A stretch of DNA of 64,000 nt, taken from the NCBI GenBank assembly GCA_030431455.1, contig JAUIJE010000015.1:140938-204937 (forward strand). The letters are read 5' to 3'. The first letter of the stretch is position 1. Every line of letters begins with the position of its first letter. This document shows, piece after piece, positions 8,682 to 18,208 of this stretch. Under the pieces are notes generated by a model that was not told the DNA's origin, ran no database searches, and saw only the letters and a list, made by a program, of their open reading frames with translations. The stretch comes from a bacterium. GTDB taxonomy: Bacteria > Myxococcota > UBA727 > JAUIJE01. The position numbers were made by a program, and so were the translations under genes.

Positions 8682-10098
8682 AGAGCTGGGCCACGAAGCC
8701 CTCGAGCAGCGCGGCCCGCAACCGCGGCGACAGCGCGTCCAGAACCTCGTGCACCGGGGCCATCCGGTCGGGCAGGGCCGTGCCCTCGATGCCGGCCATC
8801 GCCAACAGCGCGGTGAGCTTTTGCTGGGCCTCGGCGGGGGACAGGCCCGCGATCTCCGCGCTCACCACCGGGCCGAGCTGTCCCGCGGGCAGGTCCCGGG
8901 CCGCGTCCATCGACGCCCGCAGGGCCTCGAGGAGGGGCGCGACCTGCGCGGTGTTTTTCGGGTTGAGCGAAAAGTGAATGCTCGCCGGCGCGGGCCCGTA
9001 GCTGGGCTGGGGTTGGACATAGAACCCGCGCGCCTGCATCTCGTCCACCACGTGGTAGACGCTGACCTCGTCGGACGCGGCCGCGACCATGCAGAAGTCA
9101 GGGGGCCCGAGCACCCGCAGCCCGGGGATGGCCGACAGCCCCTCCCGGAGGGCCTTGGTCCCGGCCAACGTCTCCTGGGCAATGTCCATGAACCCGTCGT
9201 CCCCGAGGTGGTGCAGCACCGCCCAGGCGGCGGCCATGGGCCCGGTGGACTTTGAGCTCTGCACCGCGGGGTTGATCACGCTGTATCCGGTCCAGGCGGT
9301 ACAGGTGAAGTACTGGGCCTGGCGCAATGCAGGCTCATTGTAGAGCACCAACGACGCTCCCTTGGGACAGAACCCGTACTTGTGCAGGTCCACCGACAGG
9401 CTGGTCACCCCGGGCACCGACAGATCGAAGGCGGGCACGTCCTCGCCGAGCCGCTTCCAGTAGGGGAGCAGCCAGCCGCCCACGCAGGCGTCGACGTGGA
9501 GCAGCACCCCATGTGTCTGCGCGATGGCGCCCAGCCCGGCGATGGGGTCGATGACCCCGTGGGCGTACGAGGGGGCCGACCCGACCAGGAGCGCGGTGCG
9601 GTCGGTGATCGCGGCCTCCGCCTCGTCGAGCCGGACCCGGAACCCGTCGTCGACCCCCACCGGCACGACCTCGAACCCGAGGTAGGCCGCGGCCTTGTGA
9701 AACGCGGCGTGGGCGGTGATGGGCAGGACCATCTGCGGCCGGTCGATGCCCCGCGCCTTCGCCGTGTCCCGCGCGGACTTGCACGCGAGCATGATGCTTT
9801 CGGTCCCGCCGCTGGTGAACGTGCCCGTGGCCTGGGGGCCTCCCCCGAGGTGGGCGGTGGCGATGCCGACCAGATCGTTCTCCAAGGTGAGCACACTCTT
9901 GAACGCGGTGGGGTCGAGCGCGTTCTGAAACAAAAACTGTGCATAGGCGTCGCGCCCCACCGCCTCCACCTCGCGGCCCGCGTCATAGACGTAGGCGTAG
10001 GCCTTGCCGTCTCGCCAGGGCAGGTCCTGGGCGATGATGTCTTCGAGGGTGGCCATCAGCTGGGCGCGATCCATTCCGTGAGCGGGCAGGCGGGTCAT
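8665..10098 (-). CDS. PLP-dependent group II decarboxylase / S1P-lyase-like enzyme
   Basis: A 477-residue pyridoxal-phosphate enzyme of the glutamate/tyrosine decarboxylase-sphingosine-phosphate lyase superfamily. Key segments are GTFTSGGTESIMLACKSARD (phosphate binding), HAAFHKAA (ring-stacking His), HVDACVGGW (the Asp contacting the pyridine N) and the Schiff-base lysine in SVDLHKYGFCPKG. Length fits the family. The substrate cannot be read: the HKYGFCPKGAS context resembles both aspartate/tyrosine decarboxylases and S1P-lyase-like proteins. The ATG at 10098 has GGAGG eight bases upstream. It is divergent from a TetR-type regulator 92 bases away with palindromes between, so it is probably repressed by it and induced by a ligand. 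Confidence 0.88.
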   Translation of the reverse strand: MTRLPAHGMDRAQLMATLEDIIAQDLPWRDGKAYAYVYDAGREVEAVGRDAYAQFLFQNALDPTAFKSVLTLENDLVGIATAHLGGGPQATGTFTSGGTESIMLACKSARDTAKARGIDRPQMVLPITAHAAFHKAAAYLGFEVVPVGVDDGFRVRLDEAEAAITDRTALLVGSAPSYAHGVIDPIAGLGAIAQTHGVLLHVDACVGGWLLPYWKRLGEDVPAFDLSVPGVTSLSVDLHKYGFCPKGASLVLYNEPALRQAQYFTCTAWTGYSVINPAVQSSKSTGPMAAAWAVLHHLGDDGFMDIAQETLAGTKALREGLSAIPGLRVLGPPDFCMVAAASDEVSVYHVVDEMQARGFYVQPQPSYGPAPASIHFSLNPKNTAQVAPLLEALRASMDAARDLPAGQLGPVVSAEIAGLSPAEAQQKLTALLAMAGIEGTALPDRMAPVHEVLDALSPRLRAALLEGFVAQLFTPGG

Positions 10099-10124
10099 CG
10101 GGTCCTCCGGGGATGGCGACACCC

Positions 10125-10171
10125 TGCCAGAACCTGGCACTGGGTGTCAATAATCTTGACACTGAGTGTCA
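10125..10171. promoter_or_regulatory. Tandem TetR-type operators between decarboxylase and tetR genes
   Basis: The 92-base divergent intergenic region contains a perfect 15-bp palindrome TGACACTGAGTGTCA (10157-10171) and a near-copy TGGCACTGGGTGTCA (10135-10149), with centres 22 bp apart, two helical turns. Between and overlapping them is TGTCAATAATCTTGACA (10145-10161), also a dyad, whose TTGACA would serve as a -35 box for tetR. A further dyad TGCCAGAACCTGGCA occupies 10125-10139. Such nested dyads are what cooperative TetR dimers bind; the assignment to the adjacent regulator is inference. Confidence 0.7.
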
Positions 10172-10190
10172 CATTCTGCCAAGGTGGGGC

Positions 10191-10817
10191 ATGGCCAGCC
10201 CCGCCCCGGTTCCCGATCGCCCCTCCCGCCGCGCCCAGCACCGCCAAAAGACGCGCGACGCGCTGCTTTCCGCGGCCCGGACCCTGTTTGGCCGGCGTGG
10301 GTTCGAGCCCACGTCCATGGACGACATCGCGGCCCTGGCCGGGGTCTCGCGGCGCACGAGTTTTCGGTACTTTCCGAGCAAGACCGAGCTGGTGTTCCCG
10401 CACGCGGAGGAGCGCATCTTGTGGTTTGAGCAGACCCTGCTCGCGGGCGGCCCCGACGAGCCCATGGACACCTTGGTCGAGCGCACCTTCACCGCGCTGG
10501 CGGCGGAGTTTCAGCGCAACAAGGCCGAGCTGCTGCTCCAGCGCCGGCTGATCGAAGAATGCCCGCTGCTGCTCGCCCACGAGCGGGCCCTCGACGATCG
10601 CTGGGAGGCGGCCCTGCGAAAGGCGCTGTCCGCGCGGTTGCCGGCCGAGCACGCGGCGATCTGGGCCGGGGCGCTGTTCGGCGTGATGCGAGTGGTGTTG
10701 CGGCAGTGGTTCGCGGCCGAGGGCAAGACCGACCTCGCCGCCCTCGGCAACGCGGCCCTGCGCACCGTGACCGGGCCCTGGGAGTCGCCCGCCCGCCGGG
10801 CGGAGGCCGCGTCGTGA
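10191..10817 (+). CDS. TetR family transcriptional regulator
   Basis: A 208-residue repressor-type protein. The N-terminal helix-turn-helix is clear: TRDALLSAARTLFGRRGFEP, then TSMDDIAALAGVSRRTSFRYF with PSKTELV. The C-terminal ligand-binding half (about 75-208) is alpha-helical and not assignable to a ligand class. The ATG at 10191 follows AAGGTGGGG. It is divergent from the PLP decarboxylase gene, and the nested palindromes between them fit autoregulation plus control of the decarboxylase. Its TGA overlaps the GTG of the downstream lipoprotein gene (GTGA), so a protease-like lipoprotein is co-expressed. Confidence 0.88.
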   Translation: MASPAPVPDRPSRRAQHRQKTRDALLSAARTLFGRRGFEPTSMDDIAALAGVSRRTSFRYFPSKTELVFPHAEERILWFEQTLLAGGPDEPMDTLVERTFTALAAEFQRNKAELLLQRRLIEECPLLLAHERALDDRWEAALRKALSARLPAEHAAIWAGALFGVMRVVLRQWFAAEGKTDLAALGNAALRTVTGPWESPARRAEAAS

Positions 10818-11905
10818 GCCGCGCGGCCGGGCCCGGCGTGCTGCTCGTGGCCCTCCTCGCGGGGTGTCCGGGCCCGGACGTCACCACCGTCGACGCGGGC
10901 CGCCGGACCGACGCGGGCCCAGGCCACGCCGCGGACGCGGGGGCGGGGCGCGATGGCGGCGGGCCCGACGCGGGCGGGCCCGACGCGGCCGGGCCCGACG
11001 CGGGCTGCGACGCGGTCACCATCGGCGACGCGCCGGGTGGGGTCGTGTACCGCGACGGGGTGTTTCAAGGGGCGACGCCTTGGCCGCTGCCCGACGACCG
11101 GTCGGGCACGTGGTGGTTGGGCACCGACCAAGGCGCTTGGCACATTTTACCCGACGGGCCCGCGTGTCAGTTCACCGCCGCCGACGGGCAACCGCTGCCG
11201 ACCAAGACGTGGCGGGCGCTGAAGATCACGCTCCGCGACGTGACCTTCGCCGGCTGCGACTTGGCCCTCGACGCGGCAGATGAAGCGGCCATCGACCAGC
11301 TGTTCACAGACAGCCTCGCGACCATCGAGACCGACGCGTTTCAGCTCCTGCAGTGGGACGTCACCGAGGTCGCGGTGGACGCGCCCCTGACGCTGGTGGC
11401 GCCCAGCGGCTACCCCGTCGTCGACCTCGACGACGTGGCCGCGCTCGACGCGGTCGTGCCCGGCGACTACGACGTGATCGTGCTGCTGTTTCGCGGGGTG
11501 TCCGACGACTGCACCATCGACGCGCCCTACTTCGGCCTGGCCTACGGGCCCGAAGCCGGGACCCACGGCGCGGGCATCATCCAGGTGCAGATGCCGCAAG
11601 CCGACATCCCCGCGCTGGTCGACGCACTGACCTTGTACGACCCGGGCGTGCTCGTGCACGAGTGGCTGCACATCGCGCTCGAAAATCACTTCGGCGCGGC
11701 CGGCGCGCCCTTGCCCGCCCCGGACGAGGGGGGCTCACCGGTGCACAACGCCACCGCCTACGGGTACGAGGCGCCGTGGATGGACTGGTACCGCGACCTC
11801 ATCCGCGGCACCGTGCCCGACGACGACGGGACCGTCGGCATCGGGCCCGCTTGGCTGCCACAATGCACCGTGCGCGAACAAGCGGCGGGCCTCTGCGCCC
11901 TCTAA
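10814..11905 (+). CDS. Zincin-like lipoprotein with HExxH motif
   Basis: A 363-residue lipoprotein. The GTG at 10814 overlaps the tetR stop; the signal is VSRAAGPGVLLVALLAGC. A low-complexity Asp/Ala/Gly spacer (to about residue 60) precedes the folded domain. The motif VLVHEWLHIALENHFG contains HEWLH, the zinc-binding HExxH of metallopeptidases, followed by a possible third ligand further on (HNATAYGYEAPWMDWY region). Two short Cys-containing segments may form disulfides. No peptidase family was identified beyond the zincin motif. Coupling to a TetR regulator of a decarboxylase is unusual and suggests shared induction. Confidence 0.75.
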   Translation: MSRAAGPGVLLVALLAGCPGPDVTTVDAGRRTDAGPGHAADAGAGRDGGGPDAGGPDAAGPDAGCDAVTIGDAPGGVVYRDGVFQGATPWPLPDDRSGTWWLGTDQGAWHILPDGPACQFTAADGQPLPTKTWRALKITLRDVTFAGCDLALDAADEAAIDQLFTDSLATIETDAFQLLQWDVTEVAVDAPLTLVAPSGYPVVDLDDVAALDAVVPGDYDVIVLLFRGVSDDCTIDAPYFGLAYGPEAGTHGAGIIQVQMPQADIPALVDALTLYDPGVLVHEWLHIALENHFGAAGAPLPAPDEGGSPVHNATAYGYEAPWMDWYRDLIRGTVPDDDGTVGIGPAWLPQCTVREQAAGLCAL

Positions 11906-12233
11906 CCTCCTGCCCCGCCCCCCGCGCCTCGGCGCGCAGAGATCCCGGGCCGTGGCGAGATAATTCCCGAACGTTTTTAGGCGGTTGGACGGTTCTGGGC
12001 GCGTCCGGCGCACGTGCTGGCCGCGGCCTCCGGATCCTGATCTGAACGTTCACTTCTTTGTCTTTTCGCGGCGCGGTCTGGGAGCGTCACGGCCGCGGTG
12101 CATCCGGTGGGAGGGGGCAAATCCAATTTCGCCCCACCCTAAAAGGGCGGGGGAGGGGGCGGAACTGTGCACACCCTCTACATTCGCAAGCGCCGTGCCA
12201 CCGATTGGCAATGCCACTGTACAGGGAGCGAAG
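11906..12233. other. Intergenic region with no gene recognised
   Basis: This 328-base stretch has lower coding bias than its surroundings, with AT-richer patches near 11955-11985 and 12045-12065. It contains only short inverted repeats around GCGCCTCGGCGCGC and a G-rich tract just before the SIR2-like gene. No ORF with convincing codon bias, no tRNA and no clear terminator is visible. It probably carries the promoter of the SIR2-like gene. Confidence 0.4.
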
Positions 12234-13232
12234 ATGGCCCGACGACCCCGAGAAAAGTTGCTCACGTGGACCGAGGTCGAAGCCCAGCTCGGCGACGCGC
12301 CGGCCCACGTGCTGTTGGCCAACGGTTTTTCCATCAGCTGTTGGCCCGGCTTCGCCTACCGCACGCTCCTCGACGTGGCCGCCCTCGAGGACGACAGCGC
12401 CGCGGCCCGGGCCTTCGAGGCGCTGGGGTCGCAGGATTTTGAGGAGGTCATCGACAAGCTCGACCAGGCCCGGCGCCTCGTGGGCGCGGTGGGGGGGAGC
12501 GCCAAGTCCCGCCGCCGCCTCGGCGACGCCAGCCAGCTCGTGCGGGGGCGTTTTTTGCAGGCCCTGTCCGCGGCCCACCCCGAGACCCCGTTTGCGGTCA
12601 CAGATTTTGGGGCGCGGGCGGCGGGCACCCTCGGGTTCTTGGACCGGTTCGACCACGTGTTCACGCTCAACTACGACCTGTTGCTTCCCTGGTTGGCGAT
12701 GCAGTCCCATGGGGGGCGCCGGCTCACCGACGGCTTCTCCAATGACACTGGGCCGCTGCGGTGGAAGAAGGGCCGGCGCCAGCGCCTCTGGTTCTTGCAT
12801 GGCGCCCTGCATCTCATCGACGAAGGTCCGGGGCAGGTGGGCAAGGCCAAACACCAACCGGGGCGCACGCTGGTCGAGCAGCTCCGCGACCGCATCGTCG
12901 AGGACCGGTGGCCGTTGGTGGTGTTCGAGGGGACCGCGGCCCAGAAGCGCGAGCGCATCGAGGGCAATGCCTATCTGCGGCAAGCGGTGCGCCGACTGAG
13001 CGAGATCAAAGGCGCGTTGGTGGTGTTCGGGGCGAGCTTTGCCGACAGCGACGCACACATTCGCGAGGTCCTCGCGCGCCACAAGTCTTTGCACACGGTG
13101 TACGTGTCCGCGTTCGGCAACCCCGCCAGCGTGCGGCGGTTGCGCGAAGCGGTGGACGACGTCGACGGGGAGATCGAGGTGGTGGGGTACGCGGCGGCCA
13201 GCGTAGGGCTTTGGGAAGCTGCCGTCTCATAA
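12234..13232 (+). CDS. SIR2-like (DUF4917-type) protein
   Basis: A 332-residue protein with the four motifs of SIR2-like folds in order: LLANGFSIS (about 27-35, nucleotide loop), FTLNYDLLL (about 142-150), FLHGALH (about 187-193) and VVFGASFADSDAHI (about 262-275). The arrangement and length match the DUF4917 family, as recalled. SIR2-like domains often hydrolyse NAD+ and several act as antiviral effectors; an enzymatic or defence role here is inference only. The ATG at 12234 has GGGAG eight bases upstream. It stands alone, between a poorly coding region and two tRNA-like units, a setting often used by acquired genes, but no integrase is seen. Confidence 0.75.
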   Translation: MARRPREKLLTWTEVEAQLGDAPAHVLLANGFSISCWPGFAYRTLLDVAALEDDSAAARAFEALGSQDFEEVIDKLDQARRLVGAVGGSAKSRRRLGDASQLVRGRFLQALSAAHPETPFAVTDFGARAAGTLGFLDRFDHVFTLNYDLLLPWLAMQSHGGRRLTDGFSNDTGPLRWKKGRRQRLWFLHGALHLIDEGPGQVGKAKHQPGRTLVEQLRDRIVEDRWPLVVFEGTAAQKRERIEGNAYLRQAVRRLSEIKGALVVFGASFADSDAHIREVLARHKSLHTVYVSAFGNPASVRRLREAVDDVDGEIEVVGYAAASVGLWEAAVS

Positions 13233-13307
13233 TGCAATGGCGCAAGGGGGTTGCCGTGCACATGTCGTGTTGTGCATGAGGTGGGACAGCGCGCCGCGCC
13301 AAAAAAT

Positions 13308-13332
13308 AAAGCGGTCAACCGAGGACCGCTTT
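13308..13332 (-). terminator. Hairpin terminator facing left
   Basis: A perfect 9-bp stem AAAGCGGTC / GACCGCTTT with a seven-base loop. On the minus strand it is followed by TATTTTTT, a good T-tract; on the plus strand only three Ts follow. It therefore looks like an intrinsic terminator for a leftward transcript, although no leftward gene is recognised between it and 13590. It also lies 75 bases past the SIR2-like stop and could attenuate that message. Confidence 0.6.
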
Positions 13333-13407
13333 CGACCGTAGGCAGGAACCCTGCGCGCGGCCTTGTCACCTTTGGACAAGTTACCAACTGTCTCGCGGTT
13401 CGCAATC
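13330..13407 (+). pseudogene. Degenerate tRNA-like unit, upstream copy
   Basis: This stretch repeats the landmarks of the better-preserved unit 115-120 bases downstream: TTTCGACCGTAGG, then CGGCCTTGTCACCTTTGGA with CAAG, then a T-loop-like CGCGGTTCGCAATC. The acceptor strands no longer pair, the D-arm is replaced by a GCAGG-AAC-CCTGC hairpin and there is an insertion of about 13 bases before the T-arm. It is best read as a decayed tandem copy of the tRNA-like sequence. Confidence 0.4.
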
Positions 13408-13445
13408 TTTCTGCCTTCGTGCCTAGTCTGTTCGCGGATGGGGTT

Positions 13446-13523
13446 TCGGCCGTAGGTTAGTGAGGACAAACCGCCACGGCCTTGTCACCGTTGGAGAAGC
13501 GGGTTCGAATCCCGCCGGCCGGC
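13446..13523 (+). tRNA. Atypical tRNA-like gene, Asp(GTC)-like, abnormal anticodon arm
   Basis: Hand folding gives a 7-bp acceptor stem (TCGGCCG with CGGCCGG, one G-U), T8 and A9, a perfect D-arm (GGTT / AACC, loop AGTGAGGACA with GG) and a perfect T-arm (GCGGG TTCGAAT CCCGC). The anticodon arm is irregular: CCACGG pairs with CCGTTGG only with one bulged T and leaves an eight-base loop CCTTGTCA. The sequence TTGTCAC recalls the tRNA-Asp loop with anticodon GTC. No CCA is encoded after the discriminator base. It is either a pseudogene-like relic or a non-standard tRNA; function is uncertain. Confidence 0.45.
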
Positions 13524-13590
13524 CCCAACCGCCATTGCCTGACATTGACACCCTCCGCCCGGTTGCGGCATCACGTCCTCGGAGGCCGCG

Positions 13591-15106
<1,516 letters not shown>

Positions 15107-15117
<11 letters not shown>

Positions 15118-15964
15118 CGCCGCTCAGGTGGGCCACCACCTGGCCGATGACCCCGCGATCAACCACGATGCGCTCGTGCCCGAGGCCGGGGGTTTCGACG
15201 AGGGTCACGTGGGGCATGGGCCGGAGCACGGCCGCGGTCCGTTCGAACGACGCTTCGGGGTCTTCCGGGGCGTGCAATGCCAATGTCTCTGTGTGGCGCA
15301 ACCCCGCGAGCAAGGGCAGGCCGATCACCTCGGGGGCCAGGCCCGAGGCCTCCACGATCCATTCTTCGACCTCGTGGGCCGCGGCGTCGGGCAGGCCGAA
15401 GCGCGCCTGAAACTCATCCACCACCGCCTGCATGTGCGCGGGCGCGGACAGCAACGCGAGGCGCAGCCCCTTTGTCCGGGCCTGGTCCGGACCCCACTGG
15501 GCCGCCACCACCGCGCAGGCCATGCCCCCCAGCGAGTGGCCCACCAGGCCCACGACGTCGTCGCACCGCTCCGCCACCGCCCGCAGCCCCGCGGCGTGAA
15601 ACAACAGGTTGCTGGTGGTGCCCGTGGCCCGGCCGTGGGCCGGCGCGTCGAACACCGCCACCGAAAAGCCCGCCTTCTGCAGCGGCTTGAGCCAGAGCCG
15701 CCAAATGGCACTGGACACGGCCCAGCCGTGGGCACACACCACCGTGCCCCGGTCGCCGCCGGCAAAGTGCCACATCGGCACCCGGTACTCGCCCACGTCG
15801 AGAACGGTGGACTCGGCCTTTTGCACGAACCGGTCAAAGGCGGCGTCGGACCCCACCGCGACCTTGGGCGGGGTGCAGAACGGCTTGACCGTTCCCGAGA
15901 GGCCGAGGTCGCGGGGGCGCAGGTCCTGGCCGATGTGGCCCGCGGCGTGGGGTTTGCTATCCAC
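15107..15964 (-). CDS. Alpha/beta hydrolase
   Basis: A 285-residue serine hydrolase. The nucleophile elbow GHSLGG follows the oxyanion-hole segment CAHGWAVSS; the catalytic His is in PGLGHERIV near the end and an acid residue is likely in the ALHAPEDPE segment. No signal peptide, so probably cytosolic. It is the last gene of a five-gene operon that begins with sctJ; its ATG at 15964 overlaps the Tim44-like gene by eight bases. A second hydrolase of similar plan (22098-22988, motif GLGHDGLL) occurs in the window. The substrate is unknown. Confidence 0.85.
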
Positions 15965-17579
15965 GATAAGACTCGTCCTGTTCGATCCGGCTCAGCACCC
16001 AATCGAAGTCACCCTTGGTGATGGTGCTGCCGCAGTAGGCGCACTCGCCGGCCATGTTGACCTCGAGGGCCGCGCCGCAGCTCGGGCAGTTGGCCTCGGT
16101 GGTGGTGGCCTTCTTCACCCCCGCGCGCCGGATCAAGGTCCAGTATTCGGAGTAGGCGCGGGCGAGGTGGGCGTCGCCCCCCACCACCTTCCCGGTGTCG
16201 TCCGAGGTGGTGTAGTCCTTGGCCCGGGCGTACACCCGCAATGTGATGGCATCGTAGAACCGATCCGAGGACACCTTGCATAGGTCGAGCCGGCCGAGCT
16301 GGGCGTCGTCCATGTGGTTGGTAAGGCGCTGCTTTTGGTACTCCTCGATCCAATAACGTTGGGATTGGAACAGCTCGTTGGTCAAAAACGGCCTCGCCTT
16401 CTCCCAGCGTTTGCCCACCCAGGCCTGGTTGAGCGCGCCGTAGATGAGCCGGACGCGGTCTTGGAACTGGAGGTAGTCAAACTGGGGGTCCCGGGCCTTG
16501 AGCGCATCGAGTTTGGTGGTGGCGGCAGGGTCTTTGATCGTGGGCAGGTTGGTGCCGCGCTCGGGCACGGTGCCGGTGAGCTGGGGTTGCCGGCCGGACT
16601 TCTCCAGCTGGATCACGTCGGTGACGACCCAATCGTATTCGCCGGTGTCCACCCGCTGTCCACAGTATTGGCAGACTCCGTGACCGGATTGTTCTTGGGC
16701 CGCGCCGCAGGCCGGGCACTGGTGGATCGAGACCTCGTCGGGGCTCTTGGTGGTCACGTTGTTTTGGCGCCGAAGCGTCCACTGCTCGACGACGTAGTAG
16801 TTCTGGGTGCGGCCCCCGGCGTCGACCTCGGTGTAGTTCGCTTCGAAGCGCGTGGTCACCGTGGTCTGGCCCTGTGGGGGGCCCGCGCCCTGGACGGACA
16901 CGATGTTCATCGCGCCCACGATCACCCCGCGCACGTCTTGCACCGGGCCGAGGCCGCCCAAGACCCGGCGCGCGGGCTCGGTGATGTAGGGCGCGAGCAA
17001 GTCGAGCTTCCCGTCGCCGCGGGCCTCGTGGGCCTTGGCGAACAGGGTGTACAGAAAGTCCTCGAACAGCGGGCGCGAGAAGTTCGGGTCTTGCTGCGCG
17101 ATGGCGTCGAGGGCCGCGGTCGGGGCGCCCGCCGGGGCCACCCCCGCTTGGGCCAACGCTTGGTTGATCTGGGGGGTGAGGTTGCTCTGCAAGAACGCGC
17201 CGAACCGGTCCGCCACGTCGCTGCGGTTGGTGCTGCCCCCCGACGACCAACCCGACGACGGGCTGACCGTCTTTTTGGCGAAGTACGTGAGCACCACCGC
17301 GATCACCAACAGCGGCACGCCCACCACCGGATGCTGGAACGCCAACACCACCAGCCGGAACAACAGCCAAATCAGGATGCCGCCGTCGCCGCTCCCCGAG
17401 CTGCTGCTGCCGCTGGAAAAACCACCCCGCGAGCCGCCCGAAAAGCCGCCCCCGGAGTAGCTCTGGCCGCCGCCGGGCCGGGCCAGGGCCTCCACCGCAA
17501 AAAACGCCCCCGCCGCGGCCACCACCACCGCAAAGCGATGGCGCGTCCACCACAGGGACAAGCGCAGGAGCCCGTTCAC
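15957..17579 (-). CDS. Membrane protein with two Tim44-like domains and two zinc ribbons
   Basis: A 540-residue protein: an N-terminal hydrophobic segment (about 15-33), a Gly/Ser-rich linker, a second hydrophobic stretch (ILIWLLFRLVVLAF and VPLLVIAVVLTYF, about 70-105), then two Tim44-like repeats (about 140-300 and 365-500). Each is followed by a four-Cys zinc ribbon: CPACGAA with CQYCG, and CPSCGAA with CAYCG. Tim44-like domains are alpha+beta modules that bind membranes or hydrophobic ligands in transport-related proteins. The ATG at 17579 overlaps the upstream TPM gene by four bases. Duplicated Tim44-ribbon modules are not a common layout. A membrane-associated scaffold or lipid-binding role is plausible. 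Confidence 0.75.
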   Translation of the reverse strand: MNGLLRLSLWWTRHRFAVVVAAAGAFFAVEALARPGGGQSYSGGGFSGGSRGGFSSGSSSSGSGDGGILIWLLFRLVVLAFQHPVVGVPLLVIAVVLTYFAKKTVSPSSGWSSGGSTNRSDVADRFGAFLQSNLTPQINQALAQAGVAPAGAPTAALDAIAQQDPNFSRPLFEDFLYTLFAKAHEARGDGKLDLLAPYITEPARRVLGGLGPVQDVRGVIVGAMNIVSVQGAGPPQGQTTVTTRFEANYTEVDAGGRTQNYYVVEQWTLRRQNNVTTKSPDEVSIHQCPACGAAQEQSGHGVCQYCGQRVDTGEYDWVVTDVIQLEKSGRQPQLTGTVPERGTNLPTIKDPAATTKLDALKARDPQFDYLQFQDRVRLIYGALNQAWVGKRWEKARPFLTNELFQSQRYWIEEYQKQRLTNHMDDAQLGRLDLCKVSSDRFYDAITLRVYARAKDYTTSDDTGKVVGGDAHLARAYSEYWTLIRRAGVKKATTTEANCPSCGAALEVNMAGECAYCGSTITKGDFDWVLSRIEQDESYRG

Positions 17580-18208
17580 AGCCGCACCATCTCGTCGGGG
17601 AGCTCGTTGATGTCGTCCTCTTGCCGGGGGTACTTCTCCCCCAGCACCGGACCGAGCCGCTCGACCGCGGAAAAGAATGCATCTGCATCCCGGCGCAGCG
17701 CGGCTTGCTCCATGGCCCGCTCAATCTCTTGCAAGGGTGGGCCGAGGGCGGCGGTGTCGATGCCGAAGTCGTACACCACCGCCGTCTCCCCTTCGGCGAG
17801 GGCCACGAGGACAAAAATGCCATTGCGCGCGTGGGTGGCGGTGATGTTCAGGTCCACGAACAACGACTTGGCCAGCCGCTCCACCGCCATCCGTCGCATC
17901 GTTTTCGGCACCAGCAACCGCTGCAGCCACGCCGCCCGGTGACAGACATAGGCCCCGAGCAAAAACGCCACCGTGGTGTCCACCGGGAACAACCGGTGGT
18001 CGAACGGCTGCGGCAAGAACAGCAGGAGCAACAACACCACCGTCGCGCACAAAAAACCAAACAGCATCGACGCCCACAGGTACCGGTCGGCCCGCGGCTC
18101 GGCGGACAGCACGATCTCGCAGCTGGTGTGGGCCTCCACCGCCTCCACCGTACGCTTGGCCCGGGCCAGCGCCTCGTCGGTGAAGAAGGCGGCCGCGCGG
18201 GTGCTCAA
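17576..18208 (-). CDS. TPM-domain membrane protein
   Basis: A 210-residue protein with two central membrane segments (LWASMLFGFLCATVVLLLLL and FPVDTTVAFLLGAYVCH) and a C-terminal segment typical of TPM (TLP18.3/Psb32/MOLO-1) domains: LNITATHARNGIFVLVALAE then GETAVVYDFGID. A short N-terminal part (EALARAKRTVEAVEAHTSCE then IVLS) completes the TPM fold, so the two helices appear inserted in it. TPM proteins are membrane-linked assembly or repair factors in photosystems and unknown in most bacteria. It overlaps both neighbours by four bases, so it is a firm member of the sctJ-fliG-like operon. Confidence 0.78.
   Translation of the reverse strand: MSTRAAAFFTDEALARAKRTVEAVEAHTSCEIVLSAEPRADRYLWASMLFGFLCATVVLLLLLFLPQPFDHRLFPVDTTVAFLLGAYVCHRAAWLQRLLVPKTMRRMAVERLAKSLFVDLNITATHARNGIFVLVALAEGETAVVYDFGIDTAALGPPLQEIERAMEQAALRRDADAFFSAVERLGPVLGEKYPRQEDDINELPDEMVRL

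Noticed and set aside
13231..13590. Small ORFs around the tRNA-like units
   Set aside because: They overlap the tRNA-like repeats and terminator, have neutral codon bias and no ribosome sites.
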